From positions 7,221,260-7,285,259 of the forward strand of contig NC_020167.2 of NCBI RefSeq assembly GCF_000224145.3: a stretch of 64,000 bases of DNA. The letters are read 5' to 3'. Shown piece after piece: positions 43,401 through 53,399 of this stretch. Origin of the DNA: Ciona intestinalis (Eukaryota > Chordata > Ascidiacea > Phlebobranchia > Cionidae). A program made the translations under genes and the position numbers. Positions within the stretch are counted from its first letter, which is position 1. Each line of letters begins with the position of its first letter. The notes under the pieces are model-generated. The model worked only from the letters and a program-made list of their open reading frames with translations, was not told the origin of the DNA and ran no database searches.

Positions 43401-46400
43401 TTAGCCCAGCATATAGCATATACCCTGTTCTAAAACCTCACCCACATAGAATAGAATGTGCATATACAATATTGGGGTAATGGGTCAATCTTGGCTTAAA
43501 TCCTAGGACTCATATAGTGTGCCACGCTGCAGAACCTCACCCACAAAGAATAGAATAAAATAGAAACAGTGTTAGCCATTTACTATTTGTATTAAACTTA
43601 CCAGAAAAATCGTGTTTTGTGCATTATACTTTAAATACTGTTTAGTTAGGGTATATATTTTATCATGCTATAAATGTGTCTACTAGTGGAAAAGCGTATG
43701 CTTGAGTTACGACAAACAATGTTTTTAAATTTGAAGCGATCCAAAAAGTAATATCGGTCCACGCACCATCCAACGTTCCCATTATCATAACTTGGTACGT
43801 ACTTGTGAATTATGGTGGGTGACGAACTTCACAAGCCGGATATCGCTGGTTTGATCCAGTAACATCAGCCTGCATTCAAGTTTCCTTCTCGCTAATGAAC
43901 CGTCGCCATTAAATACTTGTTTAAATGATTCCTTGTCACTCGACATTGGCACAAAATCGTATTTGAACAAGCAAGCTAACTCTTCTGAGGACCGTACCTA
44001 TTGACAAAGTATATATCTATTACTGTGGGGTAAGATAGGACACCTTTAGCGCACAATATATCCAAATATCCCGATCGTATTTTAAACAATTAACAACGCC
44101 CTTTTAGTTGTATACTGAAGTGAGAAGTATAACTGTGCACTCATGCGCCAATAGTGGTCACGTGGTCTCGTTAGCGTATTGTTAGGTTACTATATGGTTA
44201 TACTGTTCTGTAAATATTATTTGTTTACTGCCACATAAGACGATAAAATAGTGTGAAACATAGGCCATCTTACCCCACATAATAGACCTTACCTGGTCAA
44301 GTATGTTGCACATAAACGTTTCCACCTGCGTTTCAAGTTCGTTGTAAAAGTCACTAAACTCGTGTTCAATGCACGCGTTTTTGCGAAGGTGTTTGACCAT
44401 GTCTATGCAATATTCCATGGGTTTAATACGACCGAGCTGTAAGGGGAAGTTTGTATTTGACAGAGTGGCTCGTTTAGCTATTACTGTAATTCTATGCCAG
44501 CCATTGCTTACTCAAATATATTTTGTAGGCCATGTACCAGCATATCTATACTTCCCATATATTTCAAGGTGTATAGCGTCTCTTAACTCGTAAGCGAGCA
44601 AAAGTTGTATGAAACAGAACACATGTCATAACGAGAACACATGTCATAATGTTGTTTCCCCGCCATGTGAGGATATGTAAGTTACATTTGTGACAACTCT
44701 TCAGCAGGGACGAAGTGTTGGAAACAGAACACCCGTGTTATAACGACTGTTCTTTTTCGGCCAAGCGAGCATAATTGAGTTACATTCATTCATTCTTCAA
44801 GGACACGGCACAAGAACATTATTCTCGACTGGAAATGAGCCTCCTTTATTACAAGTATGCAGAATACTGGTTGAATTTCTTACCTCGTACATCAAAGTAA
44901 TATACGCAGGGCTCGCCTTCGCTTTGCAAATCATTTGCCTCTCATTGGCTGATTCCCAAGCGAAGTGGATTCCATCCCACCAATCAACAGACTCCTGTCG
45001 TTTTTATTTTTTATTTAGTTTACGTCACTTTGGCAATATTCAAATATCCGGATCGTGTTTAAACAATTAACAACCGTCATTGGGGGACGAAAAACTAACT
45101 TCATTTCGGTGCTACAGTTACCATAATATAGTAGGGTGGGGGAAGATGGGACACATTTACATTCCAATTTCTTTTCTCATTTAGTAGTAAACAAAGAACA
45201 CTCAAAGAATTATAAAACCGTATCGGTGCGCAGTGGTGGAGCCAGAAAAAGATAAGGGGGGGGGGAGGGTAATCAAAAAAATTTCAAAAAGAAATCTTTT
45301 TTAATTTTTTTTAGTTTTTTGGGGGTTTAAAAGGAGAGGAGTCGTCACCCCCTAAACACCCCCTCTGGCTGCGCCACTGTCCATGCGACTCCAATAGACT
45401 GTTGTTAATTGTTTAAAACCCGATCAGAATATTTTGATATAATGCGCATAAGGTGTCCCGTCTTCTCCCTGCCTACTATATAACGCGATTTTTAACTAAA
45501 TTAAAATTGGCACAAAAACACAAACTGAATATAGCGAGTTGTATACGGTTTCTTGGGCATATATGTAGCATATGCTTGTCAGCATTTAACGCGATTATAA
45601 AATAATCGTACTATGTTACCTTTAGTTCGTGACCAAACTTGTTCAAAAGTTTTAAGATCTCATAATTGTTGTTATAAGCTGCTAGTATCATGGGTGTGAT
45701 TCCCGCCAAGAAATATGAACTTTCCCCAACTATTCGTGCATCAATCGAAGCGTTGTGTTTTAAGATAGTTTCAACACCAGCAAGAAAGTTTAACTCGATT
45801 GCATGGAATAAGGAATCTCGAAGCACAACCTATAATTTTAAACAATTAGTACTGTGGTGGGGTAAAATGGATACCGTTAGCACATGATATTCCATACCGC
45901 CCGTATTTCTCGTTAATGCTGTTATATGCTCAGACTAAACTATGGTACTGGGTTTTCCATGGCACTTAATTCTTTAACTCTCGTTATGTTTATCAAAAAG
46001 ACGATCGCCTACAAAGGTAAATATACGACGTAACTCGCAAGCTGGGATTAGGTGTATAAAACAGAACACCCGCGTCATAACAACTGGTGATGCCCTGCCA
46101 CACGATAATAAATAGGCCACATTCATTCATGCATTTATTCGTTCGTTCTTTCGTTCGTTCGTTCGTTCGTTCGTTCGTTCGTTCGTTCGTTCGTTCGTTC
46201 GTTCGTTCGTTCGTTCGTTCGTTCATTCGCATTTATTCATTCATTCATTCATTCATTCATTCATTCATTTATTCATACATTCATTCATTCATTCATTCAT
46301 TCATTCATTCATTAAGTAAATGCCAGCAACCTTATGTTCCAGCAATAATTCGCACATGTCAATATCGTTATTCTCAATAGCAAGCAGCAGGGCCGACTTC

Positions 46401-48571
46401 TCGTGTTGGTTTACACAGTTAGGTTCAAAACCGATGGAATTGTCGATCTTTGCAAGTGAGAAAATCGCCCTCACTTCTCGCGCAGCCCCTGACGCAACAG
46501 TTTCAAGAAACAAGGAGTTGACGCTCTGGTTCCTGTTTAAAGGTAAGTAGTTTAGCTCTATAGCAACCCACGCAAGGGTGATGCAGAAGTTAATGGTTTA
46601 ACTATCCAGCGTTAATACACTTTTGACAGCGGGGACTTTAAATGTAATTTGTCTCCAAGAGAAGACACTACCGCTATTGTGGCCGAAAGTTACTGCATGT
46701 ATAAGTGTAAATTGTTTAGCTCTATAGTCTATATTAACCCACACACAATGGTGATGAACAAATAATAGGTTTAAATATGCAACGGCGTTAATACACTCTT
46801 GACAGCGGGCGCTTGGTTGAGTGATTCGCCGAATAAACCGATTAACAAAATCTGTTTAAACGATTCTATATTTCACAACTTTATATAAAAAATATATTTT
46901 TTTTATCTGCTTGAAAACAGTAACTAAGATTAAAAACAACAAAGAGAAAGGAGATTAGAAGCAACTAAAACGACAGCCGTTAACAGACGCTATAAGGGTA
47001 AAAACTGCTCGAGTAAAATTGTGAAATAAAAGCACGGCTGCTAAACCAACGATCATATTGACATTTTGATTCCAATAATGCGTATACAGCCCAATACTTT
47101 CTATACTTACGGTTTAAGATTAGCTATAGCTTGTCTTATTTTCCAACCGCCTTTGATTTTGTTGGTCAAATCCCGATTAATGTTGTAAATAGCTTTGTTT
47201 TTCCTTTTAGCCGCCCATTCAGCAGCTGGGCTTGTAATGCGAATACGGGGTGGTTTTATACCTGTATTAGATTGCGCCAATAAGTAGATTTAATATGGAT
47301 GAGGTCCGTAGTGACAAGGCACGCCAGGAAGTATGGGATATATAGGCAACGGTTGGTCCATTTCCCACTATAAGCACAATAACGCATTTTAAATCATTGG
47401 GATTTCACGGCGTTGCTAGTTAAAAAAGGGGCCGGTAAAAAATAACATCCCTCTTATGCATTTGCTCAGAAACCTTCTATAGTAGTTTGGGGTATATAGA
47501 GTGGTTCACGTTTTCATTTCTCAATTTGGTGGTAAACAAAAAACATTTGTAGAGAATTATAACAATATTCTAACGAGGCCAAAATGAGTAATCGACGTTG
47601 TAAATATACGTTATATTTTGTGCTTAAGGTATCCATCTTGCTCCACAATAATGTATAGTAGGGCGAGGAAGATGGGACACCTTTGCATACTATTTACTCG
47701 TCCCATTTGCTAGTAAACAAATAACATTTAAAGAATTAAAAAACCGTATCATCACGACTCCTATTGACCGTTGTTAATTGTTTAAAACACGATCTAAATA
47801 CTTGGATAATATTTGGTAAAGTTATCCATCTTGTCCCACAATTCTATATAATAAACCTGGTTTGATCGGTCGCAAATTCTGTCTCATTTCTTTCAGAGCA
47901 TTGGCGTTCACTCGACCATTCCCACGTTTGTATTGAGTCGTATCCTGTTTTGGTGTATCCGACATTTGAGGGGAGTTGTTCTCGTCTGGTTGCTGAGTGA
48001 CGTCATCAATGACGTCATCGTGGTTGTCGTAAGTTGATAACAAGGAAGAGGACGAAGAGGAACTAGATCGACGGTCTGATACAATATTTCAAATTTTATT
48101 ATAAATGGTAAATTATTTTTTTTCTTTCTTATCTTCCATAATGTTTGGTGTAGATACTCCATGTTTGGTGTAGATACTCCATGTTTGGTGTAGATACACC
48201 GTGATCGTATAGAAAACAAGATTTATAAGCTTGGCGTCAAAACTGGTTAGTCTTTTTATTGGGAGAATGTCGATAATTTTTAAAAACCAGAAATTATCTA
48301 ATTCGGTTTATATAGACCTATAGGATTCATTCTCACCGAACGACTGCATTCTCCTCAGGTTCATTGCTGATGACGTTTCAACTACGCAATCAGCCGAATC
48401 CGTGACGTCATAGCTGGACGATATGGATTCTGAATCCGTGACGTCATTTCCTGTATTCGTGACGTCACCGCTGTCTCGAGCCTTTCCTGGCAAAATGTCG
48501 AGGGTAAAAGAATCCGGTGTTAAAGTTTCTGTGCTCGTCTCCGACGCGGATGACGGGTTACGTTTCAGCAT
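40479..48571 (-). CDS. TRPC4/5-like canonical transient receptor potential channel
   Basis: Twelve exons in phase give 914 residues: 48571-48337, 48075-47857, 47261-47111, 46532-46331, 45829-45620, 44994-44884, 44436-44293, 43997-43803, 43277-43130, 42770-42657, 41984-41816 and 41325-40479. The order is a long Ser/Asp-rich N-terminal extension, ankyrin repeats (LFLETVASGAAREVRAIF; AGITPMILAAYNNNYEILKL), the TRP_2 linker, and six membrane segments. The pore region is SLQDLFWALFGHIDIAVL, S6 is VVAIIVMLNMLIAMMSKSYE and the TRP box is EWKFHRTAMW. TRPC channels are receptor-operated Ca2+-permeable cation channels of the plasma membrane. The filter reads FGHID where TRPC4/5 have FGLxN. The C-terminus stops soon after LVQQKLIRRY, inside a locally repeated sequence, and lacks the usual CIRB and coiled-coil tail. 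The start codon choice rests on the first ATG and phase only. Confidence 0.9.
41447..41640 (-). repeat. MITE
   Basis: From ACCATGGGATAAGATGAATG to ACCACCTTACCCCAACCAACTATATA with the family's interior. TRPC intron. Confidence 0.6.
42018..42214 (+). repeat. MITE
   Basis: ACAGCAAGGTGGGGGTGACGGGACAC to GGTGTCCCGTTCTACCCCACAATGCAATATA. TRPC intron, a few tens of bases upstream of the 41984 acceptor. Confidence 0.7.
42823..42926 (-). repeat. SINE-like unit
   Basis: GAATGAATGTAACTTGCTTTATTCCCGCGTGGC through ACCTTGTGCACACTTACGAGTTA. TRPC intron. Confidence 0.65.
42940..43100 (+). repeat. dispersed repeat fragment and MITE 3' half
   Basis: CTAAATTCTAGGACTCCATGACATGCC...GGACCTCATCC (a further dispersed repeat) is followed by AACCGTTGATAATTGTTTAAAACATG...ATCTTCCCCCACAGTACTATA, the right half of the MITE. 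Confidence 0.5.
43310..43560. repeat. dispersed 'CCTCACCCACATAGAATAG' repeat, two copies
   Basis: Two units with GGGTAATG..CC, CTAGGACTC and CCTCACCCACA(T/A)AGAATAG. Related pieces lie at 10560-10650, 18095-18200, 33470-33570, 40400-40480 and 47295-47400. Unclassified, low copy, diverged. Confidence 0.45.
44022..44283 (-). repeat. MITE with an internal insertion
   Basis: Ends CTGTGGGGTAAGATAGGACACC and GGCCATCTTACCCCACATAATA. The interior is longer than usual, with about 70 unrelated bases after AACAACGCCC. Confidence 0.55.
44587..44800 (+). repeat. two SINE-like units in tandem
   Basis: AACTCGTAAGCGAGCAAAAGTTGTATG... and ...GACGAAGTGTTGGAAACAGAACACCC...GGCCAAGCGAGCATAATTGAGTTACATTCATTC. 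The second has the ATTC tail. Confidence 0.65.
45130..45481 (+). repeat. MITE interrupted by a nested element
   Basis: TATAGTAGGGTGGGGGAAGATGGGACACA to GGTGTCCCGTCTTCTCCCTGCCTACTATATA. The interior is split after ACCGTATC by the element at 45231-45379. Confidence 0.8.
45231..45379. mobile_element. hAT-like MITE, 149 bp, nested in another MITE
   Basis: Inverted ends CAGTGGTGGAGCCAGA and TCTGGCTGCGCCACTG. The flanks TCGGTGCG and TCCATGCG match at six of eight bases and are placed as an 8-base duplication. The centre has G- and T-runs and no coding sequence. Confidence 0.75.
46014..46315 (+). repeat. SINE-like unit with long GTTC/ATTC microsatellite tail
   Basis: The body (about 46014-46125) has GTAACTCGCAAGCTGGGATTAGGTGTAT. 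It is followed by ATTC, a run of about 19 GTTC units and then ATTC units up to 46314. The microsatellite ends about 15 bases from a TRPC splice donor (46330). The derived frame of repeated FVRS residues is not a gene. Confidence 0.8.
47478..47652 (+). repeat. MITE, diverged
   Basis: TATAGTAGTTTGGGGTATATAGAGTGG to GGTATCCATCTTGCTCCACAATAATGTATA. Abuts the next copy. Confidence 0.6.
47654..47850 (+). repeat. MITE ending 5 bases from a TRPC splice donor
   Basis: TAGTAGGGCGAGGAAGATGGGACACC to AGTTATCCATCTTGTCCCACAATTCTATATA. The donor of TRPC exon 2 is at 47856-47855 on the other strand. Confidence 0.75.
48141..48200 (+). repeat. three tandem 20-bp units
   Basis: ATGTTTGGTGTAGATACTCC occurs twice exactly and a third time with one change near the end. 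In TRPC intron 1. Confidence 0.9.
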
Positions 48572-48576
48572 TTTGA

Positions 48577-48610
48577 TGACGTCATATGCACACCGACTCT
48601 AGTGACGTCA
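48577..48610. promoter_or_regulatory. two CRE octamers just upstream of the TRPC start
   Basis: TGACGTCA at 48577-48584 and 48603-48610, 6 and 32 bases upstream of the presumed start codon (minus strand). Five more lie inside the first two exons and are partly explained by a DVT-coding repeat. Confidence 0.45.
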
Positions 48611-48740
48611 CTACGCTCTAACCCCGGGTCAAACTAAATTCAGAGTCAATTACTTTGTTTAAAACGTCTAAAATTACCACTGTACTGTATTATTACCCAA
48701 CCTTCATTGCAGTGAAGTTACAGCCAATTCTAATCACACT

Positions 48741-48905
48741 ATGCTGGCTGCCTGGCATAGAAGATTGTATTTACAGCTACTTCTTGATGACGTAAAACCC
48801 TCACTGGCGGATAGAGCAATATTACTGGTATTCCTGGCTATCATTTACGGCGCCGTTTTAGCCTTCCGTAAAACACAACTCCAATATCCCGCTGTGAGAA
48901 TTTGA
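48741..48905 (+). CDS. possible 54-residue single-pass membrane microprotein
   Basis: An ATG frame encodes a basic, leucine-rich start (MLAAWHRRLYLQLLLDDV), then a clear hydrophobic segment (RAILLVFLAIIYGAVLAF, residues about 26-43) and a short basic tail RKTQLQYPAVRI. A TTCATTGCAG acceptor-like site precedes it at about 48710. The frame is too short to be statistically secure, and I do not recognise a family. Composition and topology are protein-like. It lies between divergent TRPC and MRPS26 with no other gene. Confidence 0.35.
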   Translation: MLAAWHRRLYLQLLLDDVKPSLADRAILLVFLAIIYGAVLAFRKTQLQYPAVRI

Positions 48906-49869
48906 TTTCCGTCTACAGGCAAACTATCATTTCCTATTCAGTGTAACTTGTGCTCAGTTGAGTTAGTAATCTTGTTGGGCAGCCAAGCGAAGCACTCTTT
49001 ATCCGGCAAAGCATAGCCGCAGGTATAAAATATCGTCAATAGTTTTACAAATTTTAGCGGGGTGTTTGTTATGAGGTTATGACCACTCTTGTCGTTTTCC
49101 CTCAGGAATTTATGACCAACTGACCAATGGGTTTATTACCCCATTCGAATTTATCCATGGGGTATAAATTCTTTCGTGAACTAGGACGGCCAAGAAATAG
49201 CCACCGTATTGTTGCTTGCTTCGGCAAAATACTGTATTTAATATTCCTTTTTTAGTTGTAATCATTTCAGAAACGCCTGAATTCAACATGAGTACACGCT
49301 AAATATAATCCAGGCTATAAAAATATCCCGAAAGTCTTGTTCGACGAACCGTATCTTACAGCTACCGCCGTTTTCTCTTTACCATGTAAAAAAAACATGG
49401 TAAAGTACTTCCAATTGTTTTATATTTATTTTAATTCAATGTATAGCTTCCAATATACAACAGTGAAATCAGGTTTCAATGCGTTATCTATTGTGCACCA
49501 TAAACAAAGTTGTCGCTCGTGCGCGAAAAACGTGTTTTTCGTTTATTCTGTTTATATTTTGTAGATAGTTTGAATCGATTAAATTCCATCGACAGCGACA
49601 GGGGCGTATTTCTTTACCGGTAGGGTAGCACAGTTTTAAATTGTGATGTGTAGATAAAATTAGACCTGTCTTCAACTTATTTTCGATTTGTAAAAAGAGT
49701 TAATGATTTAAGATAAGCAGTTTGTTTTTCTCGAACATTTATTTATTTTAAATTAACCAATGTTTATTATTACCGTTTTTTGATTGTATTTTATAAAGCA
49801 GAAATTATCATATCAGTTTCTATCAGATTTATATAGGAATTGTGTAAACGGAATAAATTAAAACATAAA
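48906..49869. other. intergenic, MRPS26 upstream
   Basis: No reliable gene or repeat. An acceptor-like TTATAAAGCAG at about 49800 lies upstream of the MRPS26 start, so some of this may be a 5' UTR intron or a trans-splice region. Confidence 0.4.
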
Positions 49870-51545
49870 ATGTCAAACTTTATAAGACAAGGATTGCACA
49901 TTGTAAACTTTGCACCAAAATCGCTCGGTAAAAATATCCCATCAAGTTTCCAACTACGATATAGAAAGCCACGTTCTATGGGCAGAGCTGAGACCAAAGA
50001 TGATAAATATTTTACAAAGCACCCTCCTACACCTAAGGACTTGGCAAAAAATCTTGAGCTGTATAACAACTACAATATAATCATGAGGTCCATCGTGTAA
50101 GTGAAAGAATATTATAAATTAAATGTTCTTTTTTTTTAGTGCTTTTATACCTTGTTTTAATTGCTTAATTACATATGTATGTAACTTGTATGTAACTTAT
50201 TTTATCCTCGTGTGGCCGGAAAACGACAGTCGTTATAACACGGGTTTTAATACACCTCGTGTCAGCTTACGAGTTACCATGTATGTTGCTTTGTGGGTGA
50301 TTATTTTTTTTTGAATTTTTTCATTTTTTTTTGTATGTATGGCTAATAATTTAGACAACCCATTAGTGACCACTGGGTTGGAGCAATTGCCGTTAAGTGT
50401 CTTGCCCAAGGACACATACGCCCACANNNNNNNNNNNNNNNNNNNNNNNNNNNNNNNNNNNNNNNNNNNNNNNNNNAGAAAAAAGCAGTTTTGTAACTTG
50501 GGTTGCCAAAGCTTAGCTATTAATTTTTTATGCCCGATGTTTCTGTTGCGCAGCAAAAGTTTGCAAGCGGAGTTTCATTTAGTATTCGTATACCTTTCTT
50601 TAGTATCACTATATTTTTTTATTAGAGACTTAAACATGAATTTAAACATGTGTTAAAGCAATTTTGGGAATTTAAATTTACCGTTAGTATAAATGAATTT
50701 ACAAAAGTATGTCACCCCTGTATTTATAAAAGTGTGGCGCCTAGAAATTTAAGCTAACAGTTTTACAGAATTTTTTATTTTATTTACAGTTGTGCTTTCC
50801 AAGAGGAAATGTCAAGGAAAGGAGTCAAAGAAAGTGATGAAACAAATACAAGGCTTGATTTCTGGGATGAAAAAAGTCACCATGCCAAATGCATGACTTA
50901 TAATGATAAAATAAACAAAGAAATTAATGAACAAAGGTAGAATATTGTATCTTGATTGTAATCTAAAAACTTTATATTTGCCAATCTGTATTGCTTGGTA
51001 CTTCATAGTAGAAAAGTAGGAAATTTTAGTGTAAATTGCCACTATGTCGCAACAAAGCGTGGATAAGAAAAACATTACAAACTTAACTTTATTACTTTCA
51101 GATTGGATAACAATTGTAGACTGTAGTGGTTAACGATAAGCTGGAACTGTATACTGATAAGCATTCCCGCATTATTTGAATATGACGTCATGTTTTAAAC
51201 CAACTCTTTTTTTTGTTTCTGGCTATGACCTCGATTGTTAACATTTCATCTTTTTTATTATTTTTTAAAATAACTTTTGATTTTACCCATTTGTTTGATT
51301 TCAGAATGCAACGAATAAAAGAGCAATGGAAACAACAGGAAATCGAATTTGCGGAAGCAGCAAAAGCAAAAGAGGATGCTAAACTAAAAGAACAGATTGA
51401 AGAAATAAGAAAAGAATCCGAAAACTGGTTGACAATGGAAAATATGGAAGAATTAATAACAGAAGCAATAGACAATCCTATTAATTATAATTTCTCTGTT
51501 ACAAAGAAGGGAATCATACATACAAGGACCCCACAAGTTTTGTGA
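49870..51545 (+). CDS. MRPS26: mitochondrial ribosomal protein mS26
   Basis: Three exons (49870-50096, 50790-50936, 51305-51545) give 204 residues, against about 205 in human. The basic N-terminus MSNFIRQGLHIVNFAPKS can act as a mitochondrial presequence. YNNYNIIMRSIVCAFQEEM matches the family's YRQTVRAL region. The long helix EEIRKESENWLTMENMEELI and the end NPINYNFSVTKKGIIHTRTP match the human KNYNWAITREGLV end. The protein belongs to the mitochondrial small ribosomal subunit. A 50-N gap lies in intron 1 and the last two exons are repeated after the next gap. Start: the longer frame begins at a GTG; the ATG at 49870 is used. Confidence 0.9.
50180..50426 (-). repeat. SINE-like unit followed by an AAGTGTCTTGCCCAAGGACA element
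   Basis: GTAACTTATTTTATCCTCGTGTGGCC to GTTACCATGTATGTTGCTTTGTGGG (about 50180-50305), then GTGACCACTGGGTTGGAGCAATTGCC with AAGTGTCTTGCCCAAGGACA (50372-50426), cut by a gap. The second motif also occurs at about 9950-10010 and, reversed, at 13600-13640. Confidence 0.6.
50427..50476. other. assembly gap, 50 N
   Basis: Placeholder gap in MRPS26 intron 1. The flanks do not visibly repeat each other. Confidence 0.98.
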
Positions 51546-51808
51546 CAACGCAAAGTTTAGTTTTAGTAAACAAGTTTGTGTTATTAAAATGTCGCTTAAT
51601 TGGCTAATATTTTGTTTATTTTGCCATTATTATGTAATATTGACAATCTTAACTGCAGTGATTTAGCCATTAGGCTTATCCCATATGTTATGGTATATTG
51701 CTACAAATCCGCAACTGCTAAAACACTATGTGAAGGTACTGTGCCATTCATATATAATTACATTAGTTTTCTATTATATACAGAAATTAAGGTTCAGTTA
51801 TTTAAAGT

Positions 51809-51858
51809 NNNNNNNNNNNNNNNNNNNNNNNNNNNNNNNNNNNNNNNNNNNNNNNNNN
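51809..51858. other. assembly gap, 50 N
   Basis: Lies between two copies of the MRPS26 exon 2-3 block. Confidence 0.98.
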
Positions 51859-53030
51859 AATATTACTATATTTTTTATTAGAGAATTAAACAGATGAATT
51901 TAAACGTGTGATGAAGCAATTTTGGGAATTTAAATTTACCATTAGTATAAATGAATTTACAAAAGTCTGCCACCCCTGTATTTATAAAAGTGTGGCGCCT
52001 AGAAATTTAAGCTAACAGTTTTACAGAATTTTTTGTTTTATTTACAGTTGTGCTTTCCAAGAGGAAATGTCAAGGAAAGGAGTCAAAGAAAGTGATGAAA
52101 CAAATACAAGGCTTGATTTCTGGGATGAAAAAAGTCACCATGCTAAATGCATGACTTATAATGATAAAATAAACAAAGAAATTAATGAACAAAGGTAGAA
52201 TATTGTATCTTGATTGTAATCTAAAAACTTTCTATTTGCCGATTTGTATGACTTGGTACTTCTTAGTAGAGAAGTATGAAATTTTAGTGTAAATTGCCAC
52301 TAAGTCGCAACAAAGCGTGGATAAGAAAAACGTTACAAACTTTATTACTTTCAGATTGGATAACAATTGTAGTGGTTAACGATAAGCTGGAACTGTATAC
52401 TGATAGGCATTCCCGCATTATTTGAACATGACGTCATGTTTTAAACCAACTCTTTTTTTTGTTTCTGGCTTTGGCCTCGATTGTTAACATTTCATCTTTT
52501 TTATTATTTTTTAATTTGATTTCTAGAATGCAACGAATAAAAGAGCAATGGAAACAATGGGAAATCGAATTTGCAGAAGCAGCAAAAGCAAAAGAGGATG
52601 CTAAACTAAAAGAACAGATTGAAGAAATAAAAAAAGAATCCGAAAACTGGTTGACAATGGAAAATATGGAAAAATTAATAACAGAAGCAATAGACAATCC
52701 TATTAATTATAATTTCTCTGTTACAAAGAAGGGAATCATACATACAAGGACCCCACAAGTTTTGTGACAACGCAAAGTTTAGTTTTAGTAAACAAGTTGT
52801 GTTATTAAAATGTCGCTTAATTGGCTAATATTTTGTTTATTTTGCCATTATTATGTAATATTGACAATCTTGACTGCAGTGATTTAGCCATTAGGCTTAT
52901 CCCATATGTTATGGTATTTTGCTACAAATCCGCAACTGCTAAAACACTATGTGAAGGTTCTGTGCCATTCATATTTAATTATATTAGTTTTCTATTATTT
53001 ACAGAAATTAGGGTTCAGTTTTTTTAAAGT
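51859..53030 (+). other. second copy of the MRPS26 exon 2-3 block (probable unmerged contig overlap)
   Basis: Collinear with about 50605-51808. It holds MRPS26 exons 2 (52048-52194) and 3 (52527-52767) without exon 1. Differences include a Q to W, an R to K and an E to K change in exon 3, plus small indels in introns. The first copy ends at the gap just where this copy runs on into the glutaredoxin gene. That pattern indicates two contig ends covering one locus, possibly from different haplotypes, rather than a real tandem pseudogene. Confidence 0.75.
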
Positions 53031-53054
53031 TTTTTTCTTGAAACTGATATTACC

Positions 53055-53399
53055 ATGGGAGCTTACCAAGGTAAAGTAAATGAAAATGAAGAAGAAGCAC
53101 AAAAGTATATCGAAGAACTGATCCAAAAGCACCCTGTGATCATGTTCACCAAAGTGCATTGCCCGTATTGTTACCAAGCTAAATGGGCGTTCGACAGCAT
53201 TAACGTAAAGTATGAAGATGTGGTTTTAACTCAACGCCCAGATGCTGGCATCATACAAGATGTCTTGTTGAAAATGACCGGTGCACGAACTGTACCCCGA
53301 GTTTTTATCAACCAGAAGTGCATAGGTGGTGGTTCGGAGACTAGTGCGTTAAATAAGCAAGGCGATCTTGAACGATTGGTAAAAGACGCTGGTAATTGA
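53055..53399 (+). CDS. dithiol glutaredoxin
   Basis: A single exon of 114 residues. The active site is CPYC in MFTKVHCPYCYQAKWAFDSI. The TVP cis-proline motif (TGARTVPRVFINQKCIGG) and the GG glutathione-binding loop are intact. Glutaredoxins reduce disulfides and glutathione mixed disulfides in the cytosol or mitochondria. The N-terminus MGAY has a Gly at position 2. No targeting peptide. A TTTACAG acceptor at 53003 lies in the leader. AATAAA is at 53577. Its paralogue follows 500 bases downstream. Confidence 0.93.
   Translation: MGAYQGKVNENEEEAQKYIEELIQKHPVIMFTKVHCPYCYQAKWAFDSINVKYEDVVLTQRPDAGIIQDVLLKMTGARTVPRVFINQKCIGGGSETSALNKQGDLERLVKDAGN

Noticed and set aside
46087..46380. Open frame with repeated SFVR/SFIH residues, and its minus-strand partner rich in NERT
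   Set aside because: It is the translation of the GTTC/ATTC microsatellite. Length and composition come from the repeat, not from a gene.
48141..48200. Short direct repeats as a possible CRISPR array
   Set aside because: The units abut without spacers and the window is animal nuclear DNA.
51859..52767. A processed or tandem pseudogene of MRPS26
   Set aside because: Introns are present and the copy is collinear with the left block up to the gap. Contig overlap explains it better.
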